A stretch of 64,000 nucleotides of DNA from Pedococcus_A sp963730585 (GCA_963730585.1 CAVSSL010000003.1:1-64000); one strand, 5' to 3'; numbered from the stretch's first letter, positions 42,765-51,885 are shown. Translations and numbers: made by a program. Notes: generated by a model from the letters alone, not told the origin.

Positions 42765-44378
42765 ATGGACCCGCAGCTCATCGCCGGTCGTTACGAGGTG
42801 CAGCGCGCCATCGGGCGTGGCGGCATGGGCACCGTGTGGCTCGCCCGCGACAAGCGGCTCGGCCGCGACGTCGCCGTGAAGCAGATCGGCGCCCTGCCGG
42901 GGGAGTCCGCCACCGAGACCCGCCGCGCGATGCGAGAGGCCCGCTCGGCCGCGGCCCTCAACCACCCCAACGCGGTCGCCGTCTACGACGTCGTCGACCA
43001 CGAGGGGGCGCCCTGGCTGGTCATGGAGTACGTCGAGGGCGAGACCCTCGCCGACGTCATCGCGCGGGAGGGTGCGCTCGACCCCCGCCGGGTCGCCGAC
43101 ATCGGCTCCCAGCTCGCCTCCGCCCTGTCCCGCGCCCACGAGCGCGGCATCGTGCACCGCGACATCAAGCCCGGCAACGTGCTCATCGACCGGTCGGGCA
43201 CCCCCAAGATCAGCGACTTCGGCATCGCCCGCGGCCTCGGCGACGAGGCACTCACCCAGACCGGGTTCGTCACCGGCACGCCCGGCTACCTCTCGCCCGA
43301 GCTGGCCCGCGGCGAGGACCCCGACGCCGCCTCCGACGTGTGGGCGCTCGGCGCGACCCTCTACGCCGCGGTCGAGGGCCACCCGCCCTTCGCGCCCCGC
43401 TCGAACCCCATCGCCCTGCTGCAGGACATCGCCCGCGGCGAGCCCGAGCCCATGGAGCAGGCCGGACCCCTCGGCGGAGCCATCGCCGCGTTGATGGACA
43501 AGGACCCCTCCCAGCGCTGGGACATGGCGACGGCAGCCGACCGCCTCGGCCGCGTGGCCCGCGGCGACAACACCCTCACGCTTCCCGCCACCGGCGCAGG
43601 TGCCGCCGCGGCCGGCGCCACCGAGGTGCTCCCGCACGCCGACGAGCCGACCCAGGCCATGGCGGCCCCCACCCAGAGCACCGTCACGCCGAGCATGCCC
43701 ACGCCGACCCCGGCGCAGGAGGAGGAGCGGTATGCCGCCCCGGCGGCTGCCGCGGCCTACGGCGCCTCCCAGCCCGGCCCGAGCGGCGGGGGCAGGGACG
43801 TGAGCGAGCACCGAAGCGGCTCGCGTCGCTGGCTGCCGGTGCTGCTGGCCCTGCTGCTCATCCTCGGCCTCGGCGGTTTCTACCTCGCGTCGCAGAACAA
43901 CAACGACCCCAGCACCGCGTCGTCGGACGAGACGACGTCGACCTCGCCGACCACCAAGCCCGAGCAGTCGTCGGAGCCGTCGCCGACGAGCGAGCCGAGC
44001 ACCAGCACCTCGTCGTCGTCGACCACCAGCGAGGCGACGACCACGACGGAGCCGAAGGACGCGAAGAGCGACCAGGAGCTCGCCAAGTTCGTCCGTGACT
44101 ACTTCAAGGACGTCACGAAGGACCGCGACAAGACCTGGGAGCTGCTGACCCCGGAGTACCAGGACCGCATGGGCGGCCGGTCGAGCTACGACGGCTTCTG
44201 GAGCACCATCGACTCGGTCAAGGTCAGCGACCTCGAGGCCAACGCGGCTGACGGCGTCGTCACCGCCACGCTCACCTACGACAGGAAGCAGGGCGGTTCG
44301 TCGACGGAGCGCCACGAGCTGACCGTCGTGGAGGACGGCAACGGCTTCCTCATCGCGAACGACAGGCAGGCGGGCTGA
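42765..44378 (+). CDS. Transmembrane serine/threonine protein kinase
   Basis: A 537-residue Pkn-type kinase. The catalytic domain (1-265) has the glycine loop IGRGGMGTVW, Lys in VAVKQIG, the catalytic loop HRDIKPGNVL, DFGIA, and the activation-segment end GTPGYLSPE. A Pro/Thr-rich juxtamembrane linker leads to one membrane helix (LPVLLALLLILGLGGFYLA, about residue 355-373), then a Ser/Thr/Glu-rich stalk and a 100-residue extracytoplasmic domain (YFKDVTKDRDKTWELLTPEYQD) of the kind related to NTF2-like/SnoaL folds rather than PASTA repeats. AAAGGA precedes the ATG; TAGGGT at 42705 is a likely -10. Ligand and targets unknown. Confidence 0.92.
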   Translation: MDPQLIAGRYEVQRAIGRGGMGTVWLARDKRLGRDVAVKQIGALPGESATETRRAMREARSAAALNHPNAVAVYDVVDHEGAPWLVMEYVEGETLADVIAREGALDPRRVADIGSQLASALSRAHERGIVHRDIKPGNVLIDRSGTPKISDFGIARGLGDEALTQTGFVTGTPGYLSPELARGEDPDAASDVWALGATLYAAVEGHPPFAPRSNPIALLQDIARGEPEPMEQAGPLGGAIAALMDKDPSQRWDMATAADRLGRVARGDNTLTLPATGAGAAAAGATEVLPHADEPTQAMAAPTQSTVTPSMPTPTPAQEEERYAAPAAAAAYGASQPGPSGGGRDVSEHRSGSRRWLPVLLALLLILGLGGFYLASQNNNDPSTASSDETTSTSPTTKPEQSSEPSPTSEPSTSTSSSSTTSEATTTTEPKDAKSDQELAKFVRDYFKDVTKDRDKTWELLTPEYQDRMGGRSSYDGFWSTIDSVKVSDLEANAADGVVTATLTYDRKQGGSSTERHELTVVEDGNGFLIANDRQAG

Positions 44379-44382
44379 CCGC

Positions 44383-44388
44383 TACCGT
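44383..44388 (+). promoter_or_regulatory. Leaderless -10 hexamer (TACCGT)
   Basis: TACCGT lies eight bases before the ATG at 44397, with no Shine-Dalgarno sequence. It lets the acetyltransferase gene be transcribed separately from the kinase gene that ends at 44378. Confidence 0.45.
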
Positions 44389-44396
44389 CTGCGGCC

Positions 44397-44999
44397 ATGA
44401 GCGCCGAGACGCCCTTCGCCGACAAACCGACCCTGATGGGGGAACGTGCGGCGCTGCGTCCCTTCGTGGACGGAGACCTCGCCGTGATGGTGGAGGCGGT
44501 CGCCGATCCTGAAGTCGGCCGCCTCACCGGCAGCGTCAACAGCAGCACCGCCGTGTCCGACGCTGGGTTCGACGAGCGCCGGCTGCGCGAGTGGTACTCG
44601 AGCCGGAACGACCAGACCGACCGGCTCGACCTGGCCATCGTCGACCGCGCGAGCAACGACTGCGTCGGGGAGGTGGTGCTGAACGAGTGGGAGCCCGAGA
44701 ACGCCTCCTGCAACTTCCGCATCCTCATCGGTCCCCGCGGCCGCGACCGGGGTCTCGGCACGGAGGCCACGCGGCTGCTCCTCGCGCACGCCTTCGAGAC
44801 CGTCGGGCTGCACCGGGTCAGTCTCGAGGTCTACGCGTTCAACCCGAGGGCCCGGCGGGCCTACGAGAAGGTGGGTTTCGTCCCGGAGGGCGTGCGGCGC
44901 GACGCGCTGCGCTTCGACGGCGAGTGGGTCGACTCCCTGCTGATGTCGGTGCTGGCGCCCGAGTGGGAGCAGCACCGCGGTCGCCCGGCCCTGGCCTGA
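44397..44999 (+). CDS. GNAT-family N-acetyltransferase (RimJ/RimL-like)
   Basis: A 200-residue acetyltransferase of the type acting on protein N-termini, amino sugars or antibiotics. The fold is clear: GERAALRPFVDGDLAVMVEAV, the middle strands VGEVVLNEWEPENASCNFRILIG, the acetyl-CoA loop RGRDRGLGTEATRLLLAHAF and the closing VSLEVYAFNPRARRAYEKVGFVPEG. The substrate cannot be predicted. It begins 18 bases after the kinase stop. Confidence 0.85.
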   Translation: MSAETPFADKPTLMGERAALRPFVDGDLAVMVEAVADPEVGRLTGSVNSSTAVSDAGFDERRLREWYSSRNDQTDRLDLAIVDRASNDCVGEVVLNEWEPENASCNFRILIGPRGRDRGLGTEATRLLLAHAFETVGLHRVSLEVYAFNPRARRAYEKVGFVPEGVRRDALRFDGEWVDSLLMSVLAPEWEQHRGRPALA

Positions 45000-45016
45000 C
45001 TGGCATCCAGCGCGCC

Positions 45017-45071
45017 GGCCGGGAACATGTCACGGCGGGGGAGTGCCACGGCCGGGAACGTGTCACGGCGG
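45017..45071 (+). repeat. 22-bp direct repeat upstream of the second GNAT gene
   Basis: The sequence GGCCGGGAACATGTCACGGCGG (45017-45038) recurs at 45050-45071 with one change (A to G), a period of 33 bases. It lies in the 129-base gap before the GNAT gene at 45129 and may be a regulator site or a local duplication. Confidence 0.7.
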
Positions 45072-45128
45072 AGAAGCGCGGCCGAAAACCCTTTGCCGCA
45101 CAGGGGACCCCGGCCGGACACTCGAGGC

Positions 45129-46214
45129 ATGGCCACGACGACCACGCCCCACACGGCGTCCACGACCTTTCCCGGACGGGGCGGCTCCGACCACCCCGGG
45201 ACGGGTGTCGTCGTGCGCCTGCTGGACCTCGTCGACGACGCCGAGCTCGCTGCCGCGCACGCCGCGCGGATCGCCTCCTGCCGGCACGAGCGCCCTTGGG
45301 CGAAGACCTGGTCGGTGCGGGAGATGGCCGTCCAGCTGCGGTCGGAGAACTCCGTCGAGCGGCTCGAGCCGTACGTCGCTCTCGTCGACGGCCACGTCGC
45401 AGGGATGGCGCTGCTGTGGTTCCCGCTCCTGGACAACACGCAGTTCACCTGGTCCGAGGTCGACGTCGACCCGGCCTGGCGTCACCGGGGCGTCGGCACC
45501 GCCCTCGCCGAGCGCGTCGCAGAACGCACCATCGCCGCAGGCCGCCGGACGGTGCTCGTCGAGGTCAACGTCCCTGACCACGAGCGCGAGGACCACCCCT
45601 ACGTCCGGTTCGCCCGGCGGCACGGGTACTCCTACGCCAACACCGAGGTCCGCCGCATCCTCGACCTGCCCCTCGACCCGGCGCGCCTGGAGGCCCTCGC
45701 GGCCGACGCAGCCACCCGCCACGAGGGCTACCGGGTCGAGTCCTTCGTCGGCAGCCTGCCCGAGGAGCTGCGCGAGTCCTACTGCGCCTGCTGGAACCAG
45801 CTCGCCGTGGACGCCCCGACCGGGGAGATCGAGTTCGAGGAGGAGGCCCTCAGCCCGCAGACCTACGTCGAGGAGCTCAGCCGCCTGGAGCAGCAGGGCC
45901 GAACGATGCTGCACACCGTCGCGATGGCCCCCGGTGGCGAGGTCGTCGCGTACAACGACCTCGTGGTCAGCGCGGACGACCCGGACGAGGTCATGCAGTG
46001 GGGGACCCTCGTGCGCCGCGAGCACCGGGGCCACCGGCTCGGCATGGCGGTCAAGGCGCGCGGGTTGCAGGAGCTGGCGCGGTTCGCGCCGCAGGCCAAG
46101 CGGATCCAGACCTGCAACGCCGAGCAGAACGCGCACATGGTCGGCGTCAACGTCGAGCTCGGCTTCCGCAAGGTCGAGGTGCTCCTGTCCTACCAGCGCC
46201 ACCTCAACGCGTGA
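45129..46214 (+). CDS. Tandem-domain GNAT N-acetyltransferase
   Basis: A 361-residue protein with two GNAT domains. The first (about 25-180) has WSEVDVDPAWRHRGVGTALAERV, a full acetyl-CoA-binding loop; the second (about 200-361) has WGTLVRREHRGHRLGMAVKARGL and the closing CNAEQNAHMVGVNVELGFRKV. The two-domain layout resembles mycothiol synthase (MshD) and related enzymes, but I do not see enough to claim that function. The ATG at 45129 is chosen because the upstream open frame overlaps the direct repeat and has poor coding character. Monocistronic. Confidence 0.85.
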   Translation: MATTTTPHTASTTFPGRGGSDHPGTGVVVRLLDLVDDAELAAAHAARIASCRHERPWAKTWSVREMAVQLRSENSVERLEPYVALVDGHVAGMALLWFPLLDNTQFTWSEVDVDPAWRHRGVGTALAERVAERTIAAGRRTVLVEVNVPDHEREDHPYVRFARRHGYSYANTEVRRILDLPLDPARLEALAADAATRHEGYRVESFVGSLPEELRESYCACWNQLAVDAPTGEIEFEEEALSPQTYVEELSRLEQQGRTMLHTVAMAPGGEVVAYNDLVVSADDPDEVMQWGTLVRREHRGHRLGMAVKARGLQELARFAPQAKRIQTCNAEQNAHMVGVNVELGFRKVEVLLSYQRHLNA

Positions 46215-46246
46215 CCGCACCGGTGAACTGACCCGGCCGCACGGCA

Positions 46247-46252
46247 TACGGT
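46247..46252 (+). promoter_or_regulatory. Leaderless -10 hexamer (TACGGT)
   Basis: TACGGT is followed by six bases (GTGCGC) and the ATG at 46259. It overlaps the motif GGCATAC. Confidence 0.55.
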
Positions 46253-46258
46253 GTGCGC

Positions 46259-46568
46259 ATGCTCGTCGCCTTCTCCGTGTCCCCGTCCGTCGCCGCCGAC
46301 TCCACCGGCTCGGTCAGCGAGGCCGTCGCCGCCGCCGTCCGCGTGGTCCGTGAGTCGGGCCTGCCGAACCGCACCGACTCGATGTTCACCACCGTCGAGG
46401 GTGAGTGGGACGAGTGCATGGACGTCGTCAAGCGGGCCGTCGACGCGGTGGCCGCCTACGGACCGCGGGTGAGCCTGGTGCTCAAGGCCGACATCCGCCC
46501 CGGCCACACCGGTGAGCTCACCGGGCAAGCTCGACCGACTGGAGGCGGCGATCCTGGCCCAGCCGTAG
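46259..46568 (+). CDS. Thiamine-binding (MTH1187/YkoF-like) protein, frameshifted near its end
   Basis: About 102 residues after removal of one base. The sequence MLVAFSVSPSVAADSTGSVSEAV, NRTDSMFTTVEGEWDECMDVV and RVSLVLKADIRPGHTGELTG matches the MTH1187 family of small ferredoxin-like proteins that bind thiamine or related ligands. At GGG (46523-46525) an extra G shifts the frame; corrected, it ends GKLDRLEAAILAQP with a TAG at 46566, exactly the family length. Uncorrected, the frame runs to 46885, well into the ABC permease gene. Start ATG follows a leaderless promoter. Confidence 0.8.
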
Positions 46569-46685
46569 CCAGCGGGCCATCACCGATCGTTGCGGGACCG
46601 TTCCCGAAAACCCCGCGACGGCACGTGCTCCTCCACCTAGTGTGTGCCTGTTCCAACGGGGGATGCGCGAAGGAGAGATGTTCAC

Positions 46686-49600
46686 GTGTGGGCGGCCATC
46701 CGCTACCGCCGGGCGCAGGCGGCCGCCCTCATGCTCCTCTCGGCGCTGATCGCCACGTGCGCAGCGCTCGCGCCGCTCTACACCCGTGCCCTCGAGCAGG
46801 GGCTGCTGCGCCAGGCCGTCTTCCAGGCCGCGCCGGCCGACACCGCCCTGACGATCAAGGCCACTCGCACGCCCACCACACCTGACCTTGCGCTGTCCCG
46901 GCTCGCCGAGGTGGTGCCGCCGGCCGTGCGCGACCTGCACGAGCCGGGCATCGGCACCTACAACGGCCAGGTCGTCTTCCAGGTCTTCCCGAACCGGCCC
47001 GGCGCCCCGGTGGACCTCATCCACCGCGACCGCATGTGCGACCACGTGCGGATGACGGCTGGGTCCTGCCCGACGGCCAAGGGCGAGATCGCGGTGACCG
47101 CCGACGAGGCGAGGTTCTGGAAGTGGAAGCCGGGCGACCGGTTCACCGTCACCGAGCGGGACGCCCCCGCCGGGGCCGCGCCGCAGGTGCTCACCGTGGC
47201 CGGGGTCTACGAGCAGGTGCCCGACGACGCCTACTGGATGCGCCTGAAGCTCGACGGCCGCTCGGGCGGCACCATCGACGGCGGCGACACCCCCGCGCTG
47301 GACTCGTGGATCACCGCCGCGCCGACGTTCGAGGGCGCGTGGGGCAACGCCCGGCTGACGATGCAGTACCCGCTCGACCGCCGAGGGCTCACCCTCGACG
47401 ACGTGCCCACGGCCGCCAGCGCCATCGCCGCCACCCGCGCCGACTCCGGCACCATCGAGGTGGACAGCCCGATGGCGGCCCTGCTGGCGGGCATCCGGGA
47501 GGGCCAGGAGCAGGTCAGGCTCGTGGTGCCGCTGCTCATGGCCCAGCTCGGCCTGCTCGCCGCCGTCGTGCTCCTCTCGGTGGCGGGGGCGGCCGTCGAG
47601 CAGCGCCGGCCCGAGGTCGCCCTGGCCCGGCTGCGCGGACGCAGCCGTGACGGCGCACGGTGGCTGGTGGTCGGCGAGCTCGGGGTCACGGTGCTGCTCG
47701 GGCTGCCCCTCGGCCTGGCGATCGCGGTGGCCATCAACGAGGCGGCCCGCCGGCTGCTGCTGCCCGACGGCGTGCCGTTCGAGTTCCCGCCCGGGGTGCT
47801 GGTCGCGCTGCTCGCCGCCGCGCTGGTCGCTCTCGGCGCCGTCTGGCTCGCCGCCCAGCCGGTGCTCAACGAGCCGATCTCCTCGCTGCTGCGCCGGGTG
47901 GCGCAGGCACGCGCGAGCCGCAGGTTGCCCGTCGTCGACATCGTCGTCGCCGCCCTCGCGCTCGCCGGCATCGCCGGGTTGGCGACCACCTCGGACGCCG
48001 GGCCGCTCGCCCTGGTGACCCCGACCCTGCTGTCGCTGGCTGCCGGTCTCGTCGTCGCGCACGTGGTCGTCCGGGCCGCAGCCTCGTCCGGTGCCGCCAG
48101 CGTCAGGCGCGGGCGCGTCGGACCGGCCCTGACGGCATACCAGCTCGCACGCCGGCCGGCGGTGCGCAAGGTGGTCACCATCGTCACGGTGGCCACGGCC
48201 CTGGCCGTCTTCGCCGCCAACGCCGTCACGGTCGCCGACCGGAACCGGGCGGCGCGGGCCCAGCTCGAGGCCGGTGCGCCGGTCACGATGCTCACCGACG
48301 CGGTGGAGCCCGCCTCGCTCCAGCGCGCGCTCGCGGCTGTCGACCCGAGCGGCACCACGGTCACGCCCGTGGCCATCGTGCGTCCGCGCGACACCGCCGC
48401 CACGGCCACCCTCGCGGTGGTGCCGCGCGGCTTCCAGTCGGTCGCCTTCGCGCCACCGCAGCAGGAGCCCCTGAAGCTCTCGGCGCTGGCGCCGCCCGCG
48501 CTCGAGCCGGTGCGGCTCGACGGCACCACCCTCAGCGTCACCGCGCAGCCGTCGCTCTCGCTCGACGGAGCCGCCGCGAACGACCCCGCGCCGGCCGGAC
48601 GGCTGCTGCTCGGCATCGTCGTGACGACACCTGACGGCCAGCGACTCACCCGCGACCTGGGCACCGTGCCCCTCGGCAGCCGGCGCCCCGTGACGCTGAA
48701 GGCCCCCGTGCTGTGCCCCGACGGGTGCCGCCTCGACTCCCTCACCGTGCGGGCCGACCTCGCGCCGTCCAAGATCCGGCTCCAACCCTGGCAGGCGCCC
48801 AGCGCCGACGCCGCGCCGGCCGTGACGGGCCAGCTCTCGCTGTCGGGCCTGGCGGTGGACGGCAAGGCCCTCGGCATCGGCGAGGCCGACCGCTGGCAGC
48901 CCTCGCTGAGGGTCGACGCCGCACCCGACGACCGCCTGCGGCCGGCGGCCGCCTCCACCGCCGACCGCCTCGTCCTCGACGTCGTCAGCTCCGGGGTCGT
49001 GCTGTCGCTGGCGTATGCCGACGTGCCGGCCAGCGTGCCGGCGCTCCTGGCGGGCGCGGTGCCGCCGGGCGGCACGGTGCAGCAGTTCACCGCCTCGGGC
49101 CTGGCGGGCTTTCCCACCTCGATGACCCGCGCGCAGCAGGTGCCGGCCCTGCCCGTGCTGGGCGACCGGGGGGTGCTGGTCAACTACGACACCCTCAGCC
49201 GCCTCGGCGGCCGGATCCCCGGGTCGGCCAGCCTGCAGGCCTGGCTCGGCACCGACTCCCCGGCGCAGGTCGAGAGGGTGCGGAAGACGTTGTCCGACAG
49301 CGGGATCAACGTCCTCAGCGTGCACTCGTTCGCGCAGTCGAAGCAGGCCTACGACCGCTCCGCCGCCGGCTGGGGGCTGCAGCTCGCCCTCGTGACCGGG
49401 GTGCTCGCGCTGCTCATGGCGGCGCTGGCTCTGGTGGTCGTGGCAGCCACCGGGTGGCGGGCGGTGGCGCGCGACTTCGCCGCCATGCGGATGGCGGGGG
49501 TGCCGCTGCCGGTGCTGCGCCGGGCTGCCCGCAGTGAGCAGCTCGTCGTGGTCGGCGTCGGTGTCGGCGTCGGCGCGCTCAGCGGGCTGGTGGGCGCCCA

Positions 49601-49790
49601 CCTGGCCATGCCGCTCATCCCGCTGTTCAACCAGCCGGCGCCGGTGCCCGCCCTCGACCTGTCGCCTGCGTGGCCCGCCGTCGCCGGCGCGTGCCTCGTC
49701 GCGCTCGTCCTCCTGGGCGCCGTGGGCCTGCTCGTCGCGCGCTCGCTCGGCGGGCGCTTCACCCTCGGCCGGATCCGGGAGTTCCTGTGA
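46686..49790 (+). CDS. ABC transporter permease, FtsX/MacB-like
   Basis: A 1,034-residue membrane protein with two FtsX-type permease units. An N-terminal helix (AAALMLLSALIATCAALAPLY) is followed by a large extracytoplasmic domain, helices near residues 280-310, 325-350 and 365-395, two more helix groups to about 530, a second extracytoplasmic domain (540-890) and C-terminal helices (LALVTGVLALLMAALALVVV to the end). FtsX/MacB-type permeases couple ATP use to work on extracytoplasmic substrates such as lipoproteins, peptides or wall enzymes. GAAGGAGAG precedes the GTG at 46686; TAGTGT near 46637 is a plausible -10. It overlaps the first ATPase gene (GTGA). Confidence 0.85.
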   Translation: MWAAIRYRRAQAAALMLLSALIATCAALAPLYTRALEQGLLRQAVFQAAPADTALTIKATRTPTTPDLALSRLAEVVPPAVRDLHEPGIGTYNGQVVFQVFPNRPGAPVDLIHRDRMCDHVRMTAGSCPTAKGEIAVTADEARFWKWKPGDRFTVTERDAPAGAAPQVLTVAGVYEQVPDDAYWMRLKLDGRSGGTIDGGDTPALDSWITAAPTFEGAWGNARLTMQYPLDRRGLTLDDVPTAASAIAATRADSGTIEVDSPMAALLAGIREGQEQVRLVVPLLMAQLGLLAAVVLLSVAGAAVEQRRPEVALARLRGRSRDGARWLVVGELGVTVLLGLPLGLAIAVAINEAARRLLLPDGVPFEFPPGVLVALLAAALVALGAVWLAAQPVLNEPISSLLRRVAQARASRRLPVVDIVVAALALAGIAGLATTSDAGPLALVTPTLLSLAAGLVVAHVVVRAAASSGAASVRRGRVGPALTAYQLARRPAVRKVVTIVTVATALAVFAANAVTVADRNRAARAQLEAGAPVTMLTDAVEPASLQRALAAVDPSGTTVTPVAIVRPRDTAATATLAVVPRGFQSVAFAPPQQEPLKLSALAPPALEPVRLDGTTLSVTAQPSLSLDGAAANDPAPAGRLLLGIVVTTPDGQRLTRDLGTVPLGSRRPVTLKAPVLCPDGCRLDSLTVRADLAPSKIRLQPWQAPSADAAPAVTGQLSLSGLAVDGKALGIGEADRWQPSLRVDAAPDDRLRPAAASTADRLVLDVVSSGVVLSLAYADVPASVPALLAGAVPPGGTVQQFTASGLAGFPTSMTRAQQVPALPVLGDRGVLVNYDTLSRLGGRIPGSASLQAWLGTDSPAQVERVRKTLSDSGINVLSVHSFAQSKQAYDRSAAGWGLQLALVTGVLALLMAALALVVVAATGWRAVARDFAAMRMAGVPLPVLRRAARSEQLVVVGVGVGVGALSGLVGAHLAMPLIPLFNQPAPVPALDLSPAWPAVAGACLVALVLLGAVGLLVARSLGGRFTLGRIREFL

Positions 49791-50656
49791 GCACGACCAC
49801 GAGCACGACGACGAGGGCCCCCGCCGGCCTGACGGTCAGCACCACCGGACTGGTGCACATCTACCGTGCCGAGGGCCACGACGTGGCAGCCCTCTCAGGG
49901 GTCGACCTCACCGTGGGCGCCGGGGAGATGGTCGGCCTCCTGGGCCCGTCCGGCGCCGGGAAGTCGACGCTGCTGACGCTTTTCGGTGGCCTGCTGCGGC
50001 CGAGCGCGGGTCGCATCCGGGTGGGGGAGCGCGAGCTCTCCACCATGACCGAGGAGCAGCTCGACGAGTTCCGCTCCGCCGACGTCGGGCTCGTCCTCCA
50101 GGGCGCGGCACGCAACCTGCTGCCCTACCTCACCGCGCGCCAGAACGTCGAGTTCGCCCAGTCGGCTGCGCGCTCGCGCCGCCGCGAGCTGCCCACTGCC
50201 GCCGAGGTGCTCGAGCTGGTGGGGCTGCACGAGCGCTCCAGCGAGCCGCTGGCCGCCCTCACCCCCGGGCAGCTCCAGCTCGCCGCCGTCGGTGTGGCGG
50301 TGGCGACCCGGCCCGGCCTGCTGCTCGGGGACGAGCCGACCAGCCAGCTCGACCACGAGGCGCGCGACACGGTGCTCGACGCGCTGTCGCACATCAACGC
50401 CGAGATGGGCACCACCGTCGTCGTCGTCACCCATGACCCCGACGTCGCAGCCCGTATGCCGCGCACGGTGACCATCCGTGACGGCCGGGTCGGCGGCGAG
50501 GGCCGGGCGGGGCAGGAGTTCGCCGTGGTCGCGGCCGACGGCTCGCTGCCGCTGCCGCCGCACGCCAGGGACGCCTTCCCGCCGGGGGCGCTGGTGCGGG
50601 TGCACGAGGAGGGGGGCGTGTGGACCATCCACCGAGAGGACGGGCAGGGCGAATGA
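49787..50656 (+). CDS. ABC transporter ATP-binding protein with degenerate signature
   Basis: A 289-residue LolD/MacB-type ATPase: Walker A GLLGPSGAGKSTLLTLFGG, Q-loop region VGLVLQGAARNLLPYL, Walker B GLLLGDEPTSQLDHE and switch VVVVTHDPDVA. The ABC signature LSGGQ is replaced by LTPGQLQ, so this subunit may contribute a weak composite site. A 70-residue C-terminal extension (FAVVAADGSLPLPPHARDAF ...) follows the core. It starts at GTG 49787 overlapping the permease stop and overlaps the second ATPase gene by ATGA. Confidence 0.87.
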   Translation: MSTTTSTTTRAPAGLTVSTTGLVHIYRAEGHDVAALSGVDLTVGAGEMVGLLGPSGAGKSTLLTLFGGLLRPSAGRIRVGERELSTMTEEQLDEFRSADVGLVLQGAARNLLPYLTARQNVEFAQSAARSRRRELPTAAEVLELVGLHERSSEPLAALTPGQLQLAAVGVAVATRPGLLLGDEPTSQLDHEARDTVLDALSHINAEMGTTVVVVTHDPDVAARMPRTVTIRDGRVGGEGRAGQEFAVVAADGSLPLPPHARDAFPPGALVRVHEEGGVWTIHREDGQGE

Positions 50657-51348
50657 GCGCGGGAACCGGGGTGCGCCCGGGGATGACAGGCGCCGTCGTC
50701 GAGGTCGACCGTGTCACGGTGACCTACGGCCCGGTGGTGGCGGTCAGTGCCGCGAGCCTCGTGGCCCGCCCCGGCAGGATGGTCGCGGTGACCGGCCACT
50801 CGGGCGCCGGGAAGTCGTCACTGCTGTGGGCCATCGCCGGTGCCGTGCCGCTCGCGGAGGGTGTGGTGCGCATCGGTGGCGACGAGGTGCGCGGGCGCGA
50901 CCACGGCGCCGCGCGTGCGGCCGCGCTCATCCCGCAGGGCAACGGGCTGGCGACCATCCTGTCGGCGCACGAGAACGTCGTGATGGCGCTCGTGGCGGCC
51001 GGGGTCGAGGCCGACGAGGCGGTGGCGCGTGCCGACGCGGCCCTCGCCGCCGTGGGCCTCCACGAGTCGGGCGGGCACCTGGTCGAGGAGCTCTCCGGCG
51101 GCCAGCAGCAGCGCGTCGCGGTCGCACGGGGCCTGGCCCTGCAGGCGCCGGTGCTGCTCGCCGACGAACCGACCTCCGAGCTCGACCACGACAACCGCGA
51201 GAAGGTGCTGGCCCTCCTGCGCGCCCAGGCCGACCGGGGCGCCGCGGTCGTCATGGCCACCCACGACCCCGAAGCGGCGGCACAGGCCGACAGCGAGCTG
51301 CGCCTCGATGATGGACAGCTCAGCGTCGTGCGCGAGGCGCCGCACTAG
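50653..51348 (+). CDS. ABC transporter ATP-binding protein
   Basis: A 231-residue ATPase with canonical motifs: Walker A VTGHSGAGKSSLLWAI, Q-loop LIPQGNGLATI, signature EELSGGQQQRVAVARGL, Walker B VLLADEPTSELDHD, switch VMATHDPEAA. With the degenerate partner before it, it probably forms a heterodimer serving the single large permease. The ATG overlaps the preceding stop. Its TAG stop is also the first half of the -10 element of the next gene. Confidence 0.88.
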   Translation: MSAGTGVRPGMTGAVVEVDRVTVTYGPVVAVSAASLVARPGRMVAVTGHSGAGKSSLLWAIAGAVPLAEGVVRIGGDEVRGRDHGAARAAALIPQGNGLATILSAHENVVMALVAAGVEADEAVARADAALAAVGLHESGGHLVEELSGGQQQRVAVARGLALQAPVLLADEPTSELDHDNREKVLALLRAQADRGAAVVMATHDPEAAAQADSELRLDDGQLSVVREAPH

Positions 51349-51351
51349 CCT
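51346..51351 (+). promoter_or_regulatory. Leaderless -10 hexamer (TAGCCT) overlapping a stop codon
   Basis: TAGCCT begins with the TAG stop of the ABC ATPase gene and lies six bases (GTGGCC) before the GTG at 51358. The same arrangement precedes pxpA. Confidence 0.6.
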
Positions 51352-51357
51352 GTGGCC

Positions 51358-51873
51358 GTGCCGAAGCCGATCCGCCTGCCGTTCGACCCCATCACCCGGG
51401 CCGCGCAGCTGTGGACCCAGCGGTGGGGACGCACCTCCCAGCCGCTCGCGATGGCCAGCGCCACCTCGATCATGCGGGTGCAGCAGCTGCTCATCACCGA
51501 GTTCGACGCCATGGTCGGCCGGCACGGGCTGAGCTTCGCCCGCTACGAGGCGCTGGTGCTGCTGGCGTTCAGCCGCGAGGGCCGGCTCAGCATGGGCAAG
51601 ATCGGCCAGCGCCTCATGGTGCACCCGACCAGCGCGACCAACATCATCCAGCGGCTGGCGGCCCAGGGGTTCGTCGAGCGGGTGCCCAACCCGCAGGACG
51701 GGCGCGGCACGCTCGCCGTCATCACCCCGGCCGGCCGCGAGGCCATGGAGGCCGCGACCAAGGAGCTGGTCGAGGCCAGGTTCGGCCTCGAGATGCTGAC
51801 GGCGGCCGAGCACGAGCAGCTCTTCGAGCTGCTCCGCAAGGTGCGCGTCGGCGCCCACGACTTCGACGCCTGA
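51358..51873 (+). CDS. MarR-family transcriptional regulator
   Basis: A 171-residue winged-helix regulator. Helical dimerisation segments flank the DNA-binding core (SMGKIGQRLMVHPTSATNIIQRLAAQGFVERV) and wing (NPQDGRGTLAVITPAGREAM). MarR proteins usually repress nearby genes and release DNA on binding a small ligand. GTG 51358 is preferred over the GTG at 51352 because of the leaderless spacing. The acyl-CoA mutase gene lies 140 bases downstream on the same strand, with a palindrome in its promoter that is a candidate target. Confidence 0.88.
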   Translation: MPKPIRLPFDPITRAAQLWTQRWGRTSQPLAMASATSIMRVQQLLITEFDAMVGRHGLSFARYEALVLLAFSREGRLSMGKIGQRLMVHPTSATNIIQRLAAQGFVERVPNPQDGRGTLAVITPAGREAMEAATKELVEARFGLEMLTAAEHEQLFELLRKVRVGAHDFDA

Positions 51874-51885
51874 CCCAGCCACCTC

